Shown here: in pieces, positions 22,481 through 33,399 of the stretch
How the letters are laid out: each line of letters opens with the position of its first letter
How positions within the stretch are numbered: position 1 is the stretch's first letter
Assembly: GCA_015680685.1 (NCBI GenBank)
Contig: MNCI01017638.1
Coordinates: 121,437-185,436, forward strand
Source: Gnetum montanum
Taxonomy: Eukaryota > Streptophyta > Gnetopsida > Gnetales > Gnetaceae
Length of the DNA: 64,000 nucleotides
Direction of reading: 5' to 3'
Notes under the pieces: generated by a model
What the model was told of the DNA's origin: nothing
The model's input: only the letters and a program-made list of their open reading frames with translations
Databases searched by the model: none
Translations under genes and position numbers: made by a program

Positions 22481-23306
22481 TGATGAGTGGCAAGGTACCC
22501 CTACACTCAACCATACGAATATGAGCATAACACGTGTGATCTGCTTGAACTCCATAGACTAAGTGCCTACATGCCTCATGGAACACTTAAGGTTAATTAT
22601 TCGTTGTCTTCCTAGACTAACTTGTATTTGTCACGGTGTATGGTTAAGTAAGTCTGAGGTATATGATTTTTATAGTCTTTTTATGTTTTATCTCCTATGT
22701 TGAGAGGTGAAGGGTTGAAGAGACTAATTACTAACTCTAACTAACTAAATAAGTCTAAATTAACCTAGCATCAACATCTGTTCCCACTTACCGTTCACAC
22801 ATTAAACCAATGCAACCATGGTTACCAAATACTAGTCATTGTTGGGATCACCACGTGTAACGCACGTGCTCAAAGCGGTCATACTGAGGCACTTAACTAG
22901 GAGAGAAGGGTTGAGAAAGATTTAATAACTAATAAAGCATGTCAATGGAAAATAGTAAATAACAATAAATAAATCCTAATTAGCCTATTCCATGCACTAC
23001 AAGGTTTATCCAAGAAGCTCATCTTTATTGCTGTACACAAACTTATGTTCAGGTACAATGTTTGCTCGAATAAAGATCTGTTCACTTTAGGACTCTTACT
23101 ATGGGCACATGGAAAATATTCTATCTCTAGAGTGATCAATCTACCAGAGTTTCACTACGGTCTAAGTCTAGGATGGAGAACAAGGGAGAGCCACCTCTTA
23201 TTTATAGATATGACGGCGCACTGCGATATCACATACACGATATCGTAGTGGAAGATGCAATATCGCGTACACGATATCATGGCCAATGCGATATCGCATC
23301 CCATCA
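22481..23306 (-). repeat. 5' LTR of element B
   Basis: 826 bp ending CATCA, then target duplication ATTAT (23307-23311). TATA box at 23197-23207. Four GATATC words and one variant lie at about 23222-23300. Confidence 0.9.
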
Positions 23307-23311
23307 ATTAT

Positions 23312-24840
23312 GATATCTAGTAGTTTTTCTTCAAAATATGTATCTAGCATTTGAGTGTGAGGCTAGTCTCTTTAAATCCAAGATTTTGAACTTTGATATG
23401 TGTTTGATTTCTTTTGTTGTTTGAAAAGTCACTTATATCAAATTATATCTCATCAAATATAACATCTCTTGAAACATGCCACTTTTGATTCATTAGGTCC
23501 TATATTAACTCGTGTAAGAATCATAATCAAGAAATATGCATTTCTTTTCTTCATCTTCAAGTTTTTCAATGATTTTTTTTGGGTCTTTACATAACAATGA
23601 CACCCAAATATTCTCATGTGACTTAGGTTAGGGATTCTATTATATAGAACTTTATATGGATATATACCTTTTTTACTTTTGGTGATGACTCTATTAGAAA
23701 TATAACAAGTAGTTGTGATAGTTGTACTTGAATATTGGTTAGACAGTGAAGCATGTCTTAGTAAGCACCTTGTCATGTCTTGTATTATTCTATTCATTGT
23801 TTTAGATATTTCGTTTGATTGTAGGGTATATCCACATGTGGTGTGATAGAACGTACCATTTTCTTTACAAAAATTATCAAATTCTTTATTTATGAATTAA
23901 TCTCCTTTGTCTAATCTAATGATCTTAATCTTGATATTCATGGAGTTTTCAATTAGTTTTTGAAAAGTTTCTAAGTATTTGATGCCTTCATTCTTTTGCT
24001 TCATATTGTAATTCCAAGTGTATCTTGAGTATTCATCTATTATGACCATGAAATAATTTTTCCCTTCTATTGAAATAGTAAGCATTGGCCTAACAAGATC
24101 CATGTGCAAAAGATCAAATGATTTTTCCTTCTTTATCATATGAGACTTATGAGGAGAATTGTTTTGCTTTTCTTGTATGCAAGTCTCACATTTTTCTTGA
24201 TGAATATCTAAAATTTTTATTCCTATAGCTTTTTCCTATTTGATCATTCTTTTAATTCTATGATAGGAGGTGTGAACAAGCCTTTCACACCAATGTCTAA
24301 ACTTGCTAAAATTATCATTATTCTTTTCATTTAATTTATCTTTATTTGGGATTTGATTAACTTCTATTGTGAGGAAATACTTTTCTTTAGTAGTATGGTT
24401 TCTTATGATGTCTCCTTTTTCATTGAGATTGTCACATTTAAGGTAACATATTTTGTTATTCAAGGCTTTGATTTATACAGTTTCTTCACCATTAGCTTTG
24501 TTGATGTCCACAAATTTCTCTTAAAACTAACACTATTTCCTCAATTAGATACTTTTCCAACTAAGATGAAAGGATTAGAAATATTAGGAACATAATGCAC
24601 ATTGGAAATGATGATTTTTTGTCCATTATTTAATCTAACTACAGAATCTTCTATTCCTTCTATGACTAACTATTCTCCATCTCTAATTTTGATGTTATGA
24701 AGACTATTGTTTGCTTTGTAATTTAGAAGATAATTTTTGTTGGATGTCATATGATTAGAGCATCCACTAACTACAGTCCAAGAATATTGCTTTATTTTTT
24801 TTAATTGAATTAAAGACTACACAATTATCTTGCTCTTCTT
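23312..24840 (-). pseudogene. pol: copia protease and integrase (element E)
   Basis: The 5' half of copia pol, read leftward. The protease is recognised by WTVVSGCSNHMTSNKNYL near 24750; the usual catalytic D-S-G aspartate is valine here, so it is inactive. The GAG-pre-integrase region follows (WCERLVHTSYHRIKRMIK, then a Cys-x2-Cys pair near 24190). The integrase core has HMDLVRPM, FMVIIDEYSRYTW, IKIIRLDKGD and RIFGCHCYVK, matching copia integrase in order. Open pieces are 24236-24463, 23897-24139 and 23453-23797. Integrase would join cDNA to the host genome. Element B interrupts the gene between integrase and RT. Confidence 0.85.
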
Positions 24841-26339
24841 CATGAGTCTCCATTCAAGATGATGAGGAAGTATCTTGTTCTATTTGTAAAAGTTGTAATA
24901 TGGTACTAATTCTTGATTCCATCTTTGTCTTCCAAATTGAGTCCACTTGTCTTTTCCTCTAGCTAAACCTCTTCCTCTTCCTCTTGTATTTTGATCACCA
25001 TTTTCTTTTAAGTTTGTTTCTTGATCTCTATTCTGATAATTAAATCTTTCTATTGTTCTAAATCTTCCTTACCTACCTCTTCCTCTTTGGTTTGTTGTGT
25101 ACACTTGATCATATTTACTTGATTGTTTATTATTTTTCATAATTTGTAGGGTTCTAACATAAGCAAATAATTCATTAATACTAAGCATGTTGAAGTTCTT
25201 TGAAAGAGTAATGTTTTTCATCATGTTTTTAAATCTTGGATCTATGTAGAGAGCTTGAATAAATTTCTAAAATTATGCCTCTTGCTATATCCATAGTGTA
25301 ACAAACCCATTCCCAAATGATATTGTTGCATAATGAAGATGATGTCTCTTCATAATAAGTGTTATCGTTATCTTAATAAAGACCCAAAAGGGCATGTTGT
25401 AATTAGGACCTGAAAGGTTGCATTGTAATAATGGATGTGTCTCTTGAGGTAACCTTTGGGGGTTTGACCTAAGGCATTTATACTTGGGCCTAGAGGTTGT
25501 ACCATCATAGAGTGGCAAAGCTAATGAAGGCAAGTCATGGAAGCTGGGAGAAGTGGGACAAGAAGAGAACTGGCCATCCCTTCTAGATGGTAATAGGCCT
25601 AACTATGGTGGTAGTGCTAGATTGCCTCTAAGGAATAGATGTTGAAGGAAGAAAACCCCAAGGAACGCTCTCAGAGCATGATCCAAATAGACTATTCCAT
25701 ATCAATAAAGTATTCTTTTCTTTCTACTTCTACATTTTCCCTGTTATTTCCTTTATGCATAATGTCAAATTTTCCATATACTTCACATTTAGTACATGAT
25801 CTTCTTACGCATAATGTCTAATATAATGTATATTTAATGTTTGTCATGACATCTAGGAACAAGTTGTCACACATGGCTATATTCATCTATTTTTCATAAG
25901 TTGTCATACATTCTAATAAAAAATTCTTTGACACTATCATTTCTTCCAATTTCTAGCATATCAAATTTTTGTTTATAGATTACTTTTTGCAATTGTTGAT
26001 TTTCCAAGCTTCCCTTATATTCTAATTAGAGATTATCCCACACTTCTTTGGCAATAATATGAAGAATTTATCTACCAAAAATAACTTATGAGACCCTAGC
26101 TAATAGCATCATGAGAGCCAAATTATTATGATTTTTCATTTTTTTCTTGTTCTTTGATTTGTAATATGATAAAATCTTAAAAATCATGGATGAATTCAAA
26201 ACATGTTTCAACTCTTTTCCATAAGTTATTATCTTTTAGGAGACTTTTCATCATCTTTGTCCATAGGCTAAAACCTTGAGAGCCATTGAATATGATGAAG
26301 AATCTAGGTATTTCTTTTATACTCATTCTTGTAGATAAA
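24840..26339 (-). pseudogene. gag: copia gag (element E)
   Basis: Copia Gag traces upstream of the protease. Around 25960-25880 the frame gives KQKFDMLEIGRNDSVKEFF, typical of the copia Gag mid-domain (UBN2 type). Near 25250-25180 it gives LYIDPRFK and INELFAYVRTLQIM. An Arg/Gly-rich stretch (TRGRGRGLARGK) lies near 24990-24960. The zinc knuckle that should follow reads YYNFYK instead of a Cys-x2-Cys pattern, so metal binding is lost. Foreign sequence at about 25290-25850 splits the gene. No single intact ORF remains. Confidence 0.7.
25290..25850 (+). repeat. Insertion of unknown type in copia gag
   Basis: About 560 bp with no copia match lie between two recognisable gag segments. It starts near TGTAACAAACCC and contains CAATAAAG followed by T-rich sequence, like an LTR R region on the plus strand. 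It could be a solo LTR, but I could not define its ends or a target duplication. Confidence 0.35.
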
Positions 26340-26356
26340 CCTAGTGCTCTGATACA
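26340..26356 (-). other. Primer-binding site of copia element E
   Basis: The minus strand reads TGTATCAGAGCACTAGG, close to the initiator-Met complement TGGTATCAGAGC used by copia elements, with one G missing. Confidence 0.75.
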
Positions 26357-26464
26357 AAGTAAAGAAATTTTATGTAACAAAATAATTTCTTGGTTATCTT
26401 AACTTCACAAAAAATAAGCTAATAAAATTTATATTTTTGAAAAGCTTAGGAAGTTCTCTACAAT
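26357..26464 (-). repeat. 5' LTR of copia element E, inner part
   Basis: Matches 13893-14002. It is interrupted by element D and ends with the left target duplication ACAAT (26460-26464). The LTR continues at 36275. Confidence 0.8.
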
Positions 26465-27291
26465 TAATGAGTGACTAGGTACCCCTACGTCCAACCATAT
26501 GAATCACCAAGGCATTACACACGATCCAGTCAAATTTCGTGTACCTCTAGTTATCTAATGCACTAGCTCTTCTACGAAGTGAAATGGGCATTGAGAACAT
26601 TTTTTTTCTTCCCAACTACACTTGTGAGGTTCAAAGGTATGGTTTAAGTGTAATTAAGGTATATAATTTTTCTTATTTATATGTTATAAGTTTGATCGCC
26701 TACAACAAGAATGAAATGTAAAGTAATTGAAGATCTAATTCATCTACTACCTAGCTATCCTAACACAAGTAATCATTCCACTTTCCCGAGCACATCCTAA
26801 ATACATATAGCACTACTGGGCTACCAAACGTTAAGTGTTGTTGGGTTACCAAGTACTATATGTATGCTCGAAGTGGTCGTGCTTGTATTCATTAACTACT
26901 AGAAATAAATTGCTTAATTGAAATGTAGTAAAGTACAATGCATAAAATTAAAGTGCATTAAAAGAAACATTAATCTAGTCTCAATTCTACAGGGATCTTC
27001 AAGAGAGTTCATTTTATTCCCATCACACTATTGCTCTCAGGTACATCAATGCTCAAACAAAGAGCTGTACACACTTACACTCCTTCTACAGGCACTCAGA
27101 AAATATTCTAACTCTAAAAGGAAGAAATGGCAAAAGCTCTGCTACTCTGACTTGAAAATGACCAAAAAATGATGTGAAAATTGGAGCCCAAGCATGGTAT
27201 TTATAGACTTAGGATATATACCCCAACATCATGTACACAATGTCATAACTAGATCCCGATGTCACGGTAGACATCAAAAACATGTTCCTCA
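26465..27291 (-). repeat. 3' LTR of element D
   Basis: 827 bp, with its first base pair mutated (TAATGAG instead of TGATGAG). TATA (minus TATAAATA) lies at 27198-27205. Instead of GATATC words, the U3 end has GACATC/GATGTC-like words at about 27228-27275. Confidence 0.85.
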
Positions 27292-29450
27292 TACCCCCAC
27301 AACTAAATGAAAACTTGTCCTTGAGTGAAGAAGAGGAAGAACAAGTTCTGTACAACATAATATATTGGCTAGGTATGGGATTATTGATTGACATACAAAT
27401 TGACTCAAATGGAACAGCAAATTCTAAGTGCCCATGTATATAGAATTATAATTTTTACAGTGTTGGGTGTTCATGATAAGAGTATTGAACACCCTAGAAA
27501 ACATTAATATCCAATACCTCTTAGTAGTAGAAGAATGAGAGAGAGAAGAGATCCAACAACCATGATCGATCCTCATTGTGTGGCACTACTACATCTTCCT
27601 TGGTGAAGACAGTCCCACTTCCAGTTTATACTTCCCACTATAGTCACAACAAAATCAAAAAACAGTATGCAATGTGGAACACATAATTGTTAAATGCCTT
27701 GTCTCGTTAGTGGTTACACTTAGCTAGGTTGTGATTGTGGTAGATTGGTCCCTTTAGTAGTGTTAGCAAGAAGACTGATAGATAGGGTCAATTAAATTGA
27801 GTTGTCCATTAAATTTGAAAAAGTTCATACAAGGAAATATTTGAAGAGGGTATAAAAATTCACAATAATAAAAAGGAAAGTTCACTAAAAATTTTTGTGA
27901 AGATGTGCATAATTGGATGCCATTAATGGGATAAACAAAAAGAATTTGATTGTAAGAATGTCCCAAAGGAGAGAACTTAACTAACCCAACCAAAAGATAT
28001 GCAAGTGGATCCTCCCCAAAGTAGGCACTGGCCTTTTATGCCCTTACATAACTTTAAACCAAAGAGTTCATGGGCTCCATGGATGATTAGGTTAAGTACA
28101 AAAACCTAGAAGAAACTAACTAAGAATTCCAACACATCAAACCAAGACATTGAACTAAAACATGAAACCAGCAATGAGGTGAGAAATGGAAATCATAGAT
28201 GGATGAGAGAGAGTGGAATGGAGTTCCCAATTACGGTCACATGAAGTTCCTTATGGATTTTGTGGTTAAATAACTTGATAGGACCCATCCTCAATCCAGA
28301 TCAAAACCAACCATGTTCAATGACTTTCCATCATCATTCTAAGACCAACCCATCAACTGAGACACAAAATTGCTTCCACAAAACAACCGCTATTCCTTAT
28401 TAGATCAGAAGTAGGAAGTGAGGAAGGGCCTTAGTTAGAGGAGACTAGTCCCATAACCAATGCTTGTAGCCCATTTATTTTGTCTAAGGGGTGTGCTTTG
28501 AATTCCCCTTGTTTCTTTTTTTTTAATGGGAACCACACCATGCAAAGACACATGTAGTTATTTTGTCCAAGGGGTGTGTTTTGAATTCTCATATTTTTTT
28601 TTCTCTGATGAGAACCACACCATGCAAGGATGGATGCATTTATTTTTTCCAAGGGGTGTGCTTTGAATTCTCATCATTTTTTTTATGAGAACCACACCAT
28701 GAAAGGACATATTCAACTTCCTTTTATTGATCGACACGAAACGATAAGAAGTTCATGAAAACACACATGCACCCAGGCAAACAAAAAATCATAAAGAATA
28801 CAAAATCCCCTTGAAGCCACATCCTATTCAAACCTTTGAATCCTTCCCAATTTTGGAAACTACCATAGTCACAAATTTATTAAAGTTTTATTAATGAAAA
28901 AGGAACTACATGTTTCCAAAACAAGAAAACCCATAGAGTTTGTGGATGGGCGGATGTTGTGGACTCACTACCTATTTCATGAAAAAGAAACCATGTCCTA
29001 ATTATCTATAATGAAATTCAAAGCGAGAAACTAGACACCAATTATCAAATAACAAAAAACTACATACCACCATCAAGCAATGCATTACCTTTATACCTGG
29101 CATTATTAACAAAAAGCTAGAAATTCACAAAAAATAAAAATAAAAAAAATAAAATATAAAAGAAAATATAAAATATTCAAGAAATAGCAAATATACTAAT
29201 GATGGTGTAAAAAAATTAGAAAAGATTAATAACATGAAAATAACAAGATGTAAAATAAAGAATGTGTAAAAAAAAAGTTGTAAAACAAGAAATGTGTGAA
29301 ATAAAAAGTTGAAAAACTAAGTCGCTTGTCTGGTTAGCATGAGTAGCCATCTCCACCATGACTAAATTGAAAGTAGGAGATCCAAAATATGGAGCGGCAT
29401 TGTCCATCTGATGAGGTTCTTGTTGCATTAGCTGGGGTATGCTCATGGAA
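27292..29450 (-). other. 3' untranslated region of element D
   Basis: Begins with PPT TAGTTGTGGGGGTA (minus strand, 27292-27305). Homologous to the 3' regions of A, B, C and F, but I did not find the PPT2 segment or the splice-acceptor-like site. It contains a threefold 83-bp repeat (28474-28712) and AT-rich TGTAAAA repeats near 29210-29310. No recognisable ORF. Confidence 0.65.
28474..28712. repeat. Three tandem copies of an 83-bp hairpin unit
   Basis: The word AAGGGGTGTG starts at 28486, 28569 and 28651. Each unit has a T-run, flanked in the third by TTCTCAT and its inverse ATGAGAA, followed by ACCACACCATG. A and C carry a single copy (near 3470-3565 and 52735-52815); B's copy runs into the gap. 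Confidence 0.85.
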
Positions 29451-29519
29451 AGGTTTGATCTGTTGAATGTTGACTATCTATTTTTTTTGTTTGGGCTCTT
29501 GGGTTTATAGATCATCATA

Positions 29520-30430
29520 GACCTAGAAGGAAAAGTCTCATAAATGATGTAAGGTCCTTCCCACAATGTTTGAAACTTAGTTCATTGAGGTACATGTGTG
29601 GGATTCCAGTAGAGAACCTTATCTCCTAGTTGAAATTTAACTTTTCTAATTTTCAAGTCATGATGCTTTTTGTTATAGGCCTTGTGTAACTCGTTAGATG
29701 ATAGGGCTACTAATCTATTTTCATGTAGCAAGTCAAGATTCATCAGGCATCCTTTTTAGGCTAGACTCAAGTCAAGGTCAAGGTCACAAGTTGTCAAAAG
29801 TGTATAGAGTTCGAATTGAATAGGAAGTGTTGATAATTTCTTGTACACAAGCTCATAGGGAGAATAGCCTATAGGAAGTTTCCATGTTGAGTGGTAAGCC
29901 CAAAGGCAATTGTTAAGTTTTGTGCTCTAGTCCTTCCTATACTTGCTAACAGTTCTTGTTAGTATTCTTGTGATTTCCCTATTAGTAACCTTAGCTTGAT
30001 GATTAGCTTGGGGATGGTAGGGTGTTGTGAGTTTATGTTCAACCCCCAAGCATTGCATGAGCTTCCAAAAAGTAGCACCTATACAATGAGTTCCATTGTT
30101 AAAAATTAATGCACATGGCACACCAAACCTATTTACAATGTTTTGTTGTACAAACTAAGTAGTAGTAGAAGATGTACAATCGATGATGGCTACTGCTTCT
30201 ATCCATTTCGTACAATAGTCAATAATGACTATGATGTACACCTTTCCAATTGACATCAACATGATAGAACCCATGAAATCAATGCCCCAAATGTCGAAGC
30301 GTTCTAGTGGTTGAATCCATTATTGAGATCCCTCCATTCTTGTAGTCATTCCACTATCTCATTGGCATCATTCATAAGAGCAAACGTAATGGTGAGCATC
30401 CCTAAAGAGTGTTGGCTAGTAGTACCATGC
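29520..30430 (-). pseudogene. pol: Ty3/gypsy integrase (element D)
   Basis: Integrase, C-terminal part of pol. The core reads FDIWGIDFMGSI near 30290, retaining the first catalytic aspartate. The open piece at 29927-30121 contains FNNGTHC, where the second aspartate is asparagine, and PYHPQANHQAKVTNREI, where the catalytic glutamate position appears as lysine. It is therefore inactive. Downstream segments include LWAYHSTWKLPIGYSPYELV and FQLGDKVLYWNP, the usual C-terminal region of plant gypsy integrases. The end of pol lies near 29470. RT lies upstream to the right. Confidence 0.85.
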
Positions 30431-32390
30431 CATTAGGATTTTAATGGCCATGTGTCTTTTAACATAGTGTCCTCCACAAGGACCTTCATGAGTGTCTTGG
30501 AGAACACACGGTTGATTAGCATCAAGGACACACCAACAAACCAAGCCATCAGCACACACCTTGTAGAGGTGTCCATTGATTTCTATGAAGTGATTTACCT
30601 AGTGAAGAAACTATTCTTTCTCTTAGTGATCCAACCCTTGGCACATCTCTTGAGTGAGAAGATAGGTGATAATGGCATCATACCATTTTAGCTCATTGGG
30701 CATTTGTTTAGTTATAGCCCTAAAAAAGAGGAGTTCATAATGAAAAATGTCAGAGATCAGGCTTTTTTCCCATTTGTCGTCCCATCACAACCGAGACAAG
30801 TGATTAGCAACCACATTCTCAATGCCCTTTCGATCTACCATCATAAGATTGAATTCCTACAAGATCACCAACCACCATATGACATAAGGGCTTACCATTG
30901 GTGTGTTCATTAGGAAGTGGATGGCACTATGATCCATGTGCATAAACACCTTGTATCAAAGCACATAGTACCTAAACTTCTCTAGAGCAAACACCACCAC
31001 CATCAATTCTTTCTTTATAGTGGTGTAGTTTAGTTATGCACCCACAATGCTTCGGCTAGTGTAGTGGATGTAGTATGGTTGTTTCTTATCATCTAATTGC
31101 ATTAGCATAACTCCCAAGGCATAATTTGATGTGTCCATTATGATATAGAATGACCTAGACCAATGTAGGATTAGAGTTTCTACAAGCTTTTCTTTTAGTT
31201 GCTAGAATGCTTTCACACATTCTATGGTCCAGACAAAGGGAGCATCTTTCTTTGTTAGCTTGACCAATGGTTTTGCAATCTTAGAGAAATTCTCTATAAA
31301 TTACTAGCAATAGCTAGTATGTCCAAGAAATTATTGAACATCTTTAACTATTTTTGGCTAATGAGTTATTTCTTGGATGACCCTTATTTTTCCACCTCAA
31401 TTCCTGCTTTCAATATCTATGCCCTAGTATAATGCCCTCCTAGACCATTTAGTGACTTTTCTGCCAATTGAGCTACAAGTTGGTTTCAACACATTGTTTT
31501 AGCCCTTACTCAATATAGTCTAGGGCTTGCTCAAATGTAGCTCCATAGGTGGAAAAGTCATCCATGAAGACTTCCACACCACTACCGATCTGATATTGAA
31601 AAATGCTCATGACCAGGCATTGGAATGTGGCAGGAGCATTGCATAGATCAAATGGCATATTGTGATATGCAAAATTCCCCTAGGGATTCATGAATGTTTT
31701 CTTTACCTAGTCTTCTAATGCAATTTGAATTTGGTTATAGTCACTATAACCATCTAGAANATAATGCAATTTGAATTTGGTTATAGTCACTATAACCATC
31801 TAGAAAATTGTAGTAGCAATGCCCATATATTATGTCAAGCACATGATCAATAAATGGCAACAAAAAATGATCCTTGAATGTTGTCATATTCAACAGCTGA
31901 AAATTGATGTAGACTTACAACTTGCCACCTTTCATTTGTATAATTACAAATGGACTAACCCACTCACTATTTGCAATCAAATAGATCAACCCCACCTTAA
32001 GGAGTTGTTCGATTTCCTAATTATCGGTCTACATCAGTTTGGGGTTCAATCATCTTTGTGGCTTCATGGTCGAGTTAGTGTAGATGCAATGCTGGCATAT
32101 CCTAGGATCAATCCCAATGACCAAGCAAAAGCTACTAACCATCTTTCCACTACCTTCAATAGCATCTTTTTATGTGTTGGAGCAAGTTTCGCATTGATTA
32201 TAACTGGCTATCCATTCTTCAAAAATACATATTTCATTCTAGCCAGTAACATTTTTAGCTCAAGGGGCTCTTGTTTGAATTTTTTAGGAATTTTAGCCCA
32301 AAGTTTCTGCACAAAATTGCACCTAGTATCCTTGTTCGCGATACATGGAACTCTCTTCTTCTTCATCTTTCCAAATGCATTTTCTTTAGA
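30430..32390 (-). pseudogene. pol: Ty3/gypsy reverse transcriptase and RNase H (element D)
   Basis: RT/RNase H region on the minus strand. Near 32020-31930 it reads LIYLIANSEWVSPFVI followed by a degenerate KGGK box; FMDDFSTYG with the catalytic F-M-D-D lies at 31558-31569. Later pieces give EGIILGH and traces of the thumb and RNase H. Many stops and frameshifts are present. Compared with C, about 100 codons are missing between the protease end (PCIA) and the pre-RT segment FKQEPLELKMLL (32208-32420). A single N at 31760 with a duplicated 43-bp block disturbs the RT. The 220-residue plus-strand ORF at 31819-32481 is antisense and not a gene. Confidence 0.85.
31717..31805. repeat. 43-bp exact direct repeat around a single N
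   Basis: 31717-31759 recurs exactly at 31763-31805, with an N at 31760. A probable assembly overlap that was not merged. Confidence 0.85.
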
Positions 32391-32399
32391 TATCTTTAG

Positions 32400-32960
32400 G
32401 GAAACATCTCTAATGCCCATTCATGCATCGTTGGTGCTCAACCATGCCCTTCCCATGATGATTGAGAAATCCCCTTTATAGTTCTCCACTTTTATTACCA
32501 AGAAGTTGGTAGGATAAGACCACCCATAGATAGTCATCACAATGTATTCTCCCAATCCAAATGGAACAATGATGGACTAGTCTACCAATTCTAATTGTAT
32601 ATTACTCTTCTTGAGAGGAGGCAAGTTCCAGGTAGTGTACATCTCATGAGAAATTCAATTAATACCAAAACCTAAATCTAGAAGAGCCTTGCATGGTTTG
32701 TTCCCAACAATCTACGAATAAATTAGAGAACTTCTAGCATCAGCTAATTTCCTAGGAAGGTTTCCTACATCAATCCAATTAGATATGGTATGAGTGAGCA
32801 TTACAGTATAGATCCTAGGTAGAGTTTGATTTAAAGGAGGCCCAAAGGAATTTGATATAGAGGAGGGAGAGGTAGGAGCAAGGTTGTCAACTGCAAGTGT
32901 AGAAAAAGTCTTAGGTCAACTACGGGGTCAAAAGAAAGGTCTTTTCTTTGATCAGGCTCC
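32400..32960 (-). pseudogene. Ty3/gypsy aspartic protease (element D)
   Basis: Collinear with the protease of B: LPRKLADARS, then ALLDLGFGIN in place of ALLDSGS, LPPLKKSNIQLELVD, YGWSYPTNFLVI, FSIIMGRAWLS and VSLKISKENAFGK. The catalytic D-S-G has become D-L-G, removing the active-site serine and probably activity. Stops occur between the blocks. It lies between gag and RT, as expected for a Ty3 element. Confidence 0.8.
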
Positions 32961-33399
32961 AATTGATGATTCAGTTGTAGATTAACAACCCTTGTAGCAT
33001 TGCATTGTTGTGCTTGAGTTGGTAGTTCACCCTGCATAGGTGGAGCAAGTGGTAGCTGTGCAGGTGGAGGAGGAGAATGTGCAAGGAGAGGAGAAGGGTA
33101 AGGGTAAGAGGTGGTGTCCCTTCTTTCATCTGGTGAATGAGCTTGATAGTAATCTGAAGGGTGGTAGTGAGACTAAAAATTAGAAATGTGACTAGAAGAG
33201 TCACATGGAGCCATTGGTTGCTGAATGTAGTAACCATATGGATCAAGTTGCCAGTAAGGGTATTATTGCCTTAATAGTGCCAACACCCATGATTGTGGTT
33301 GCTGCCACTGCTGATACTATTCATATAGTTGTGGTGGAGCTCCACTTGGATAATACAGTTGTTGTTGGTGGAACTGCCTCAAATTACCTTGAGGATAAG

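Larger units (their letters stand above)
16372..23306 (-). mobile_element. Element B: gag-PR-only Ty3/gypsy retrotransposon
   Basis: A complete insertion with 5' LTR 22481-23306, PBS 22461-22479, gag about 20010-22337, protease 19297-20007, 3' region 17215-19050, PPT 17215-17227 and 3' LTR 16372-17214. It is flanked by ATTAT target duplications inside copia element E. Like A it lacks RT, RNase H and integrase, and the join near 19050-19100 matches that in A. A 457-base assembly gap lies in the 3' region. LTR differences are mostly transitions, roughly one base in ten over the first 165 bases by eye. Confidence 0.92.

Noticed and set aside
31819-32481. 220-residue plus-strand ORF
   Set aside because: It runs opposite to the RT and protease relic of element D, whose motifs read on the minus strand; no motif of its own.
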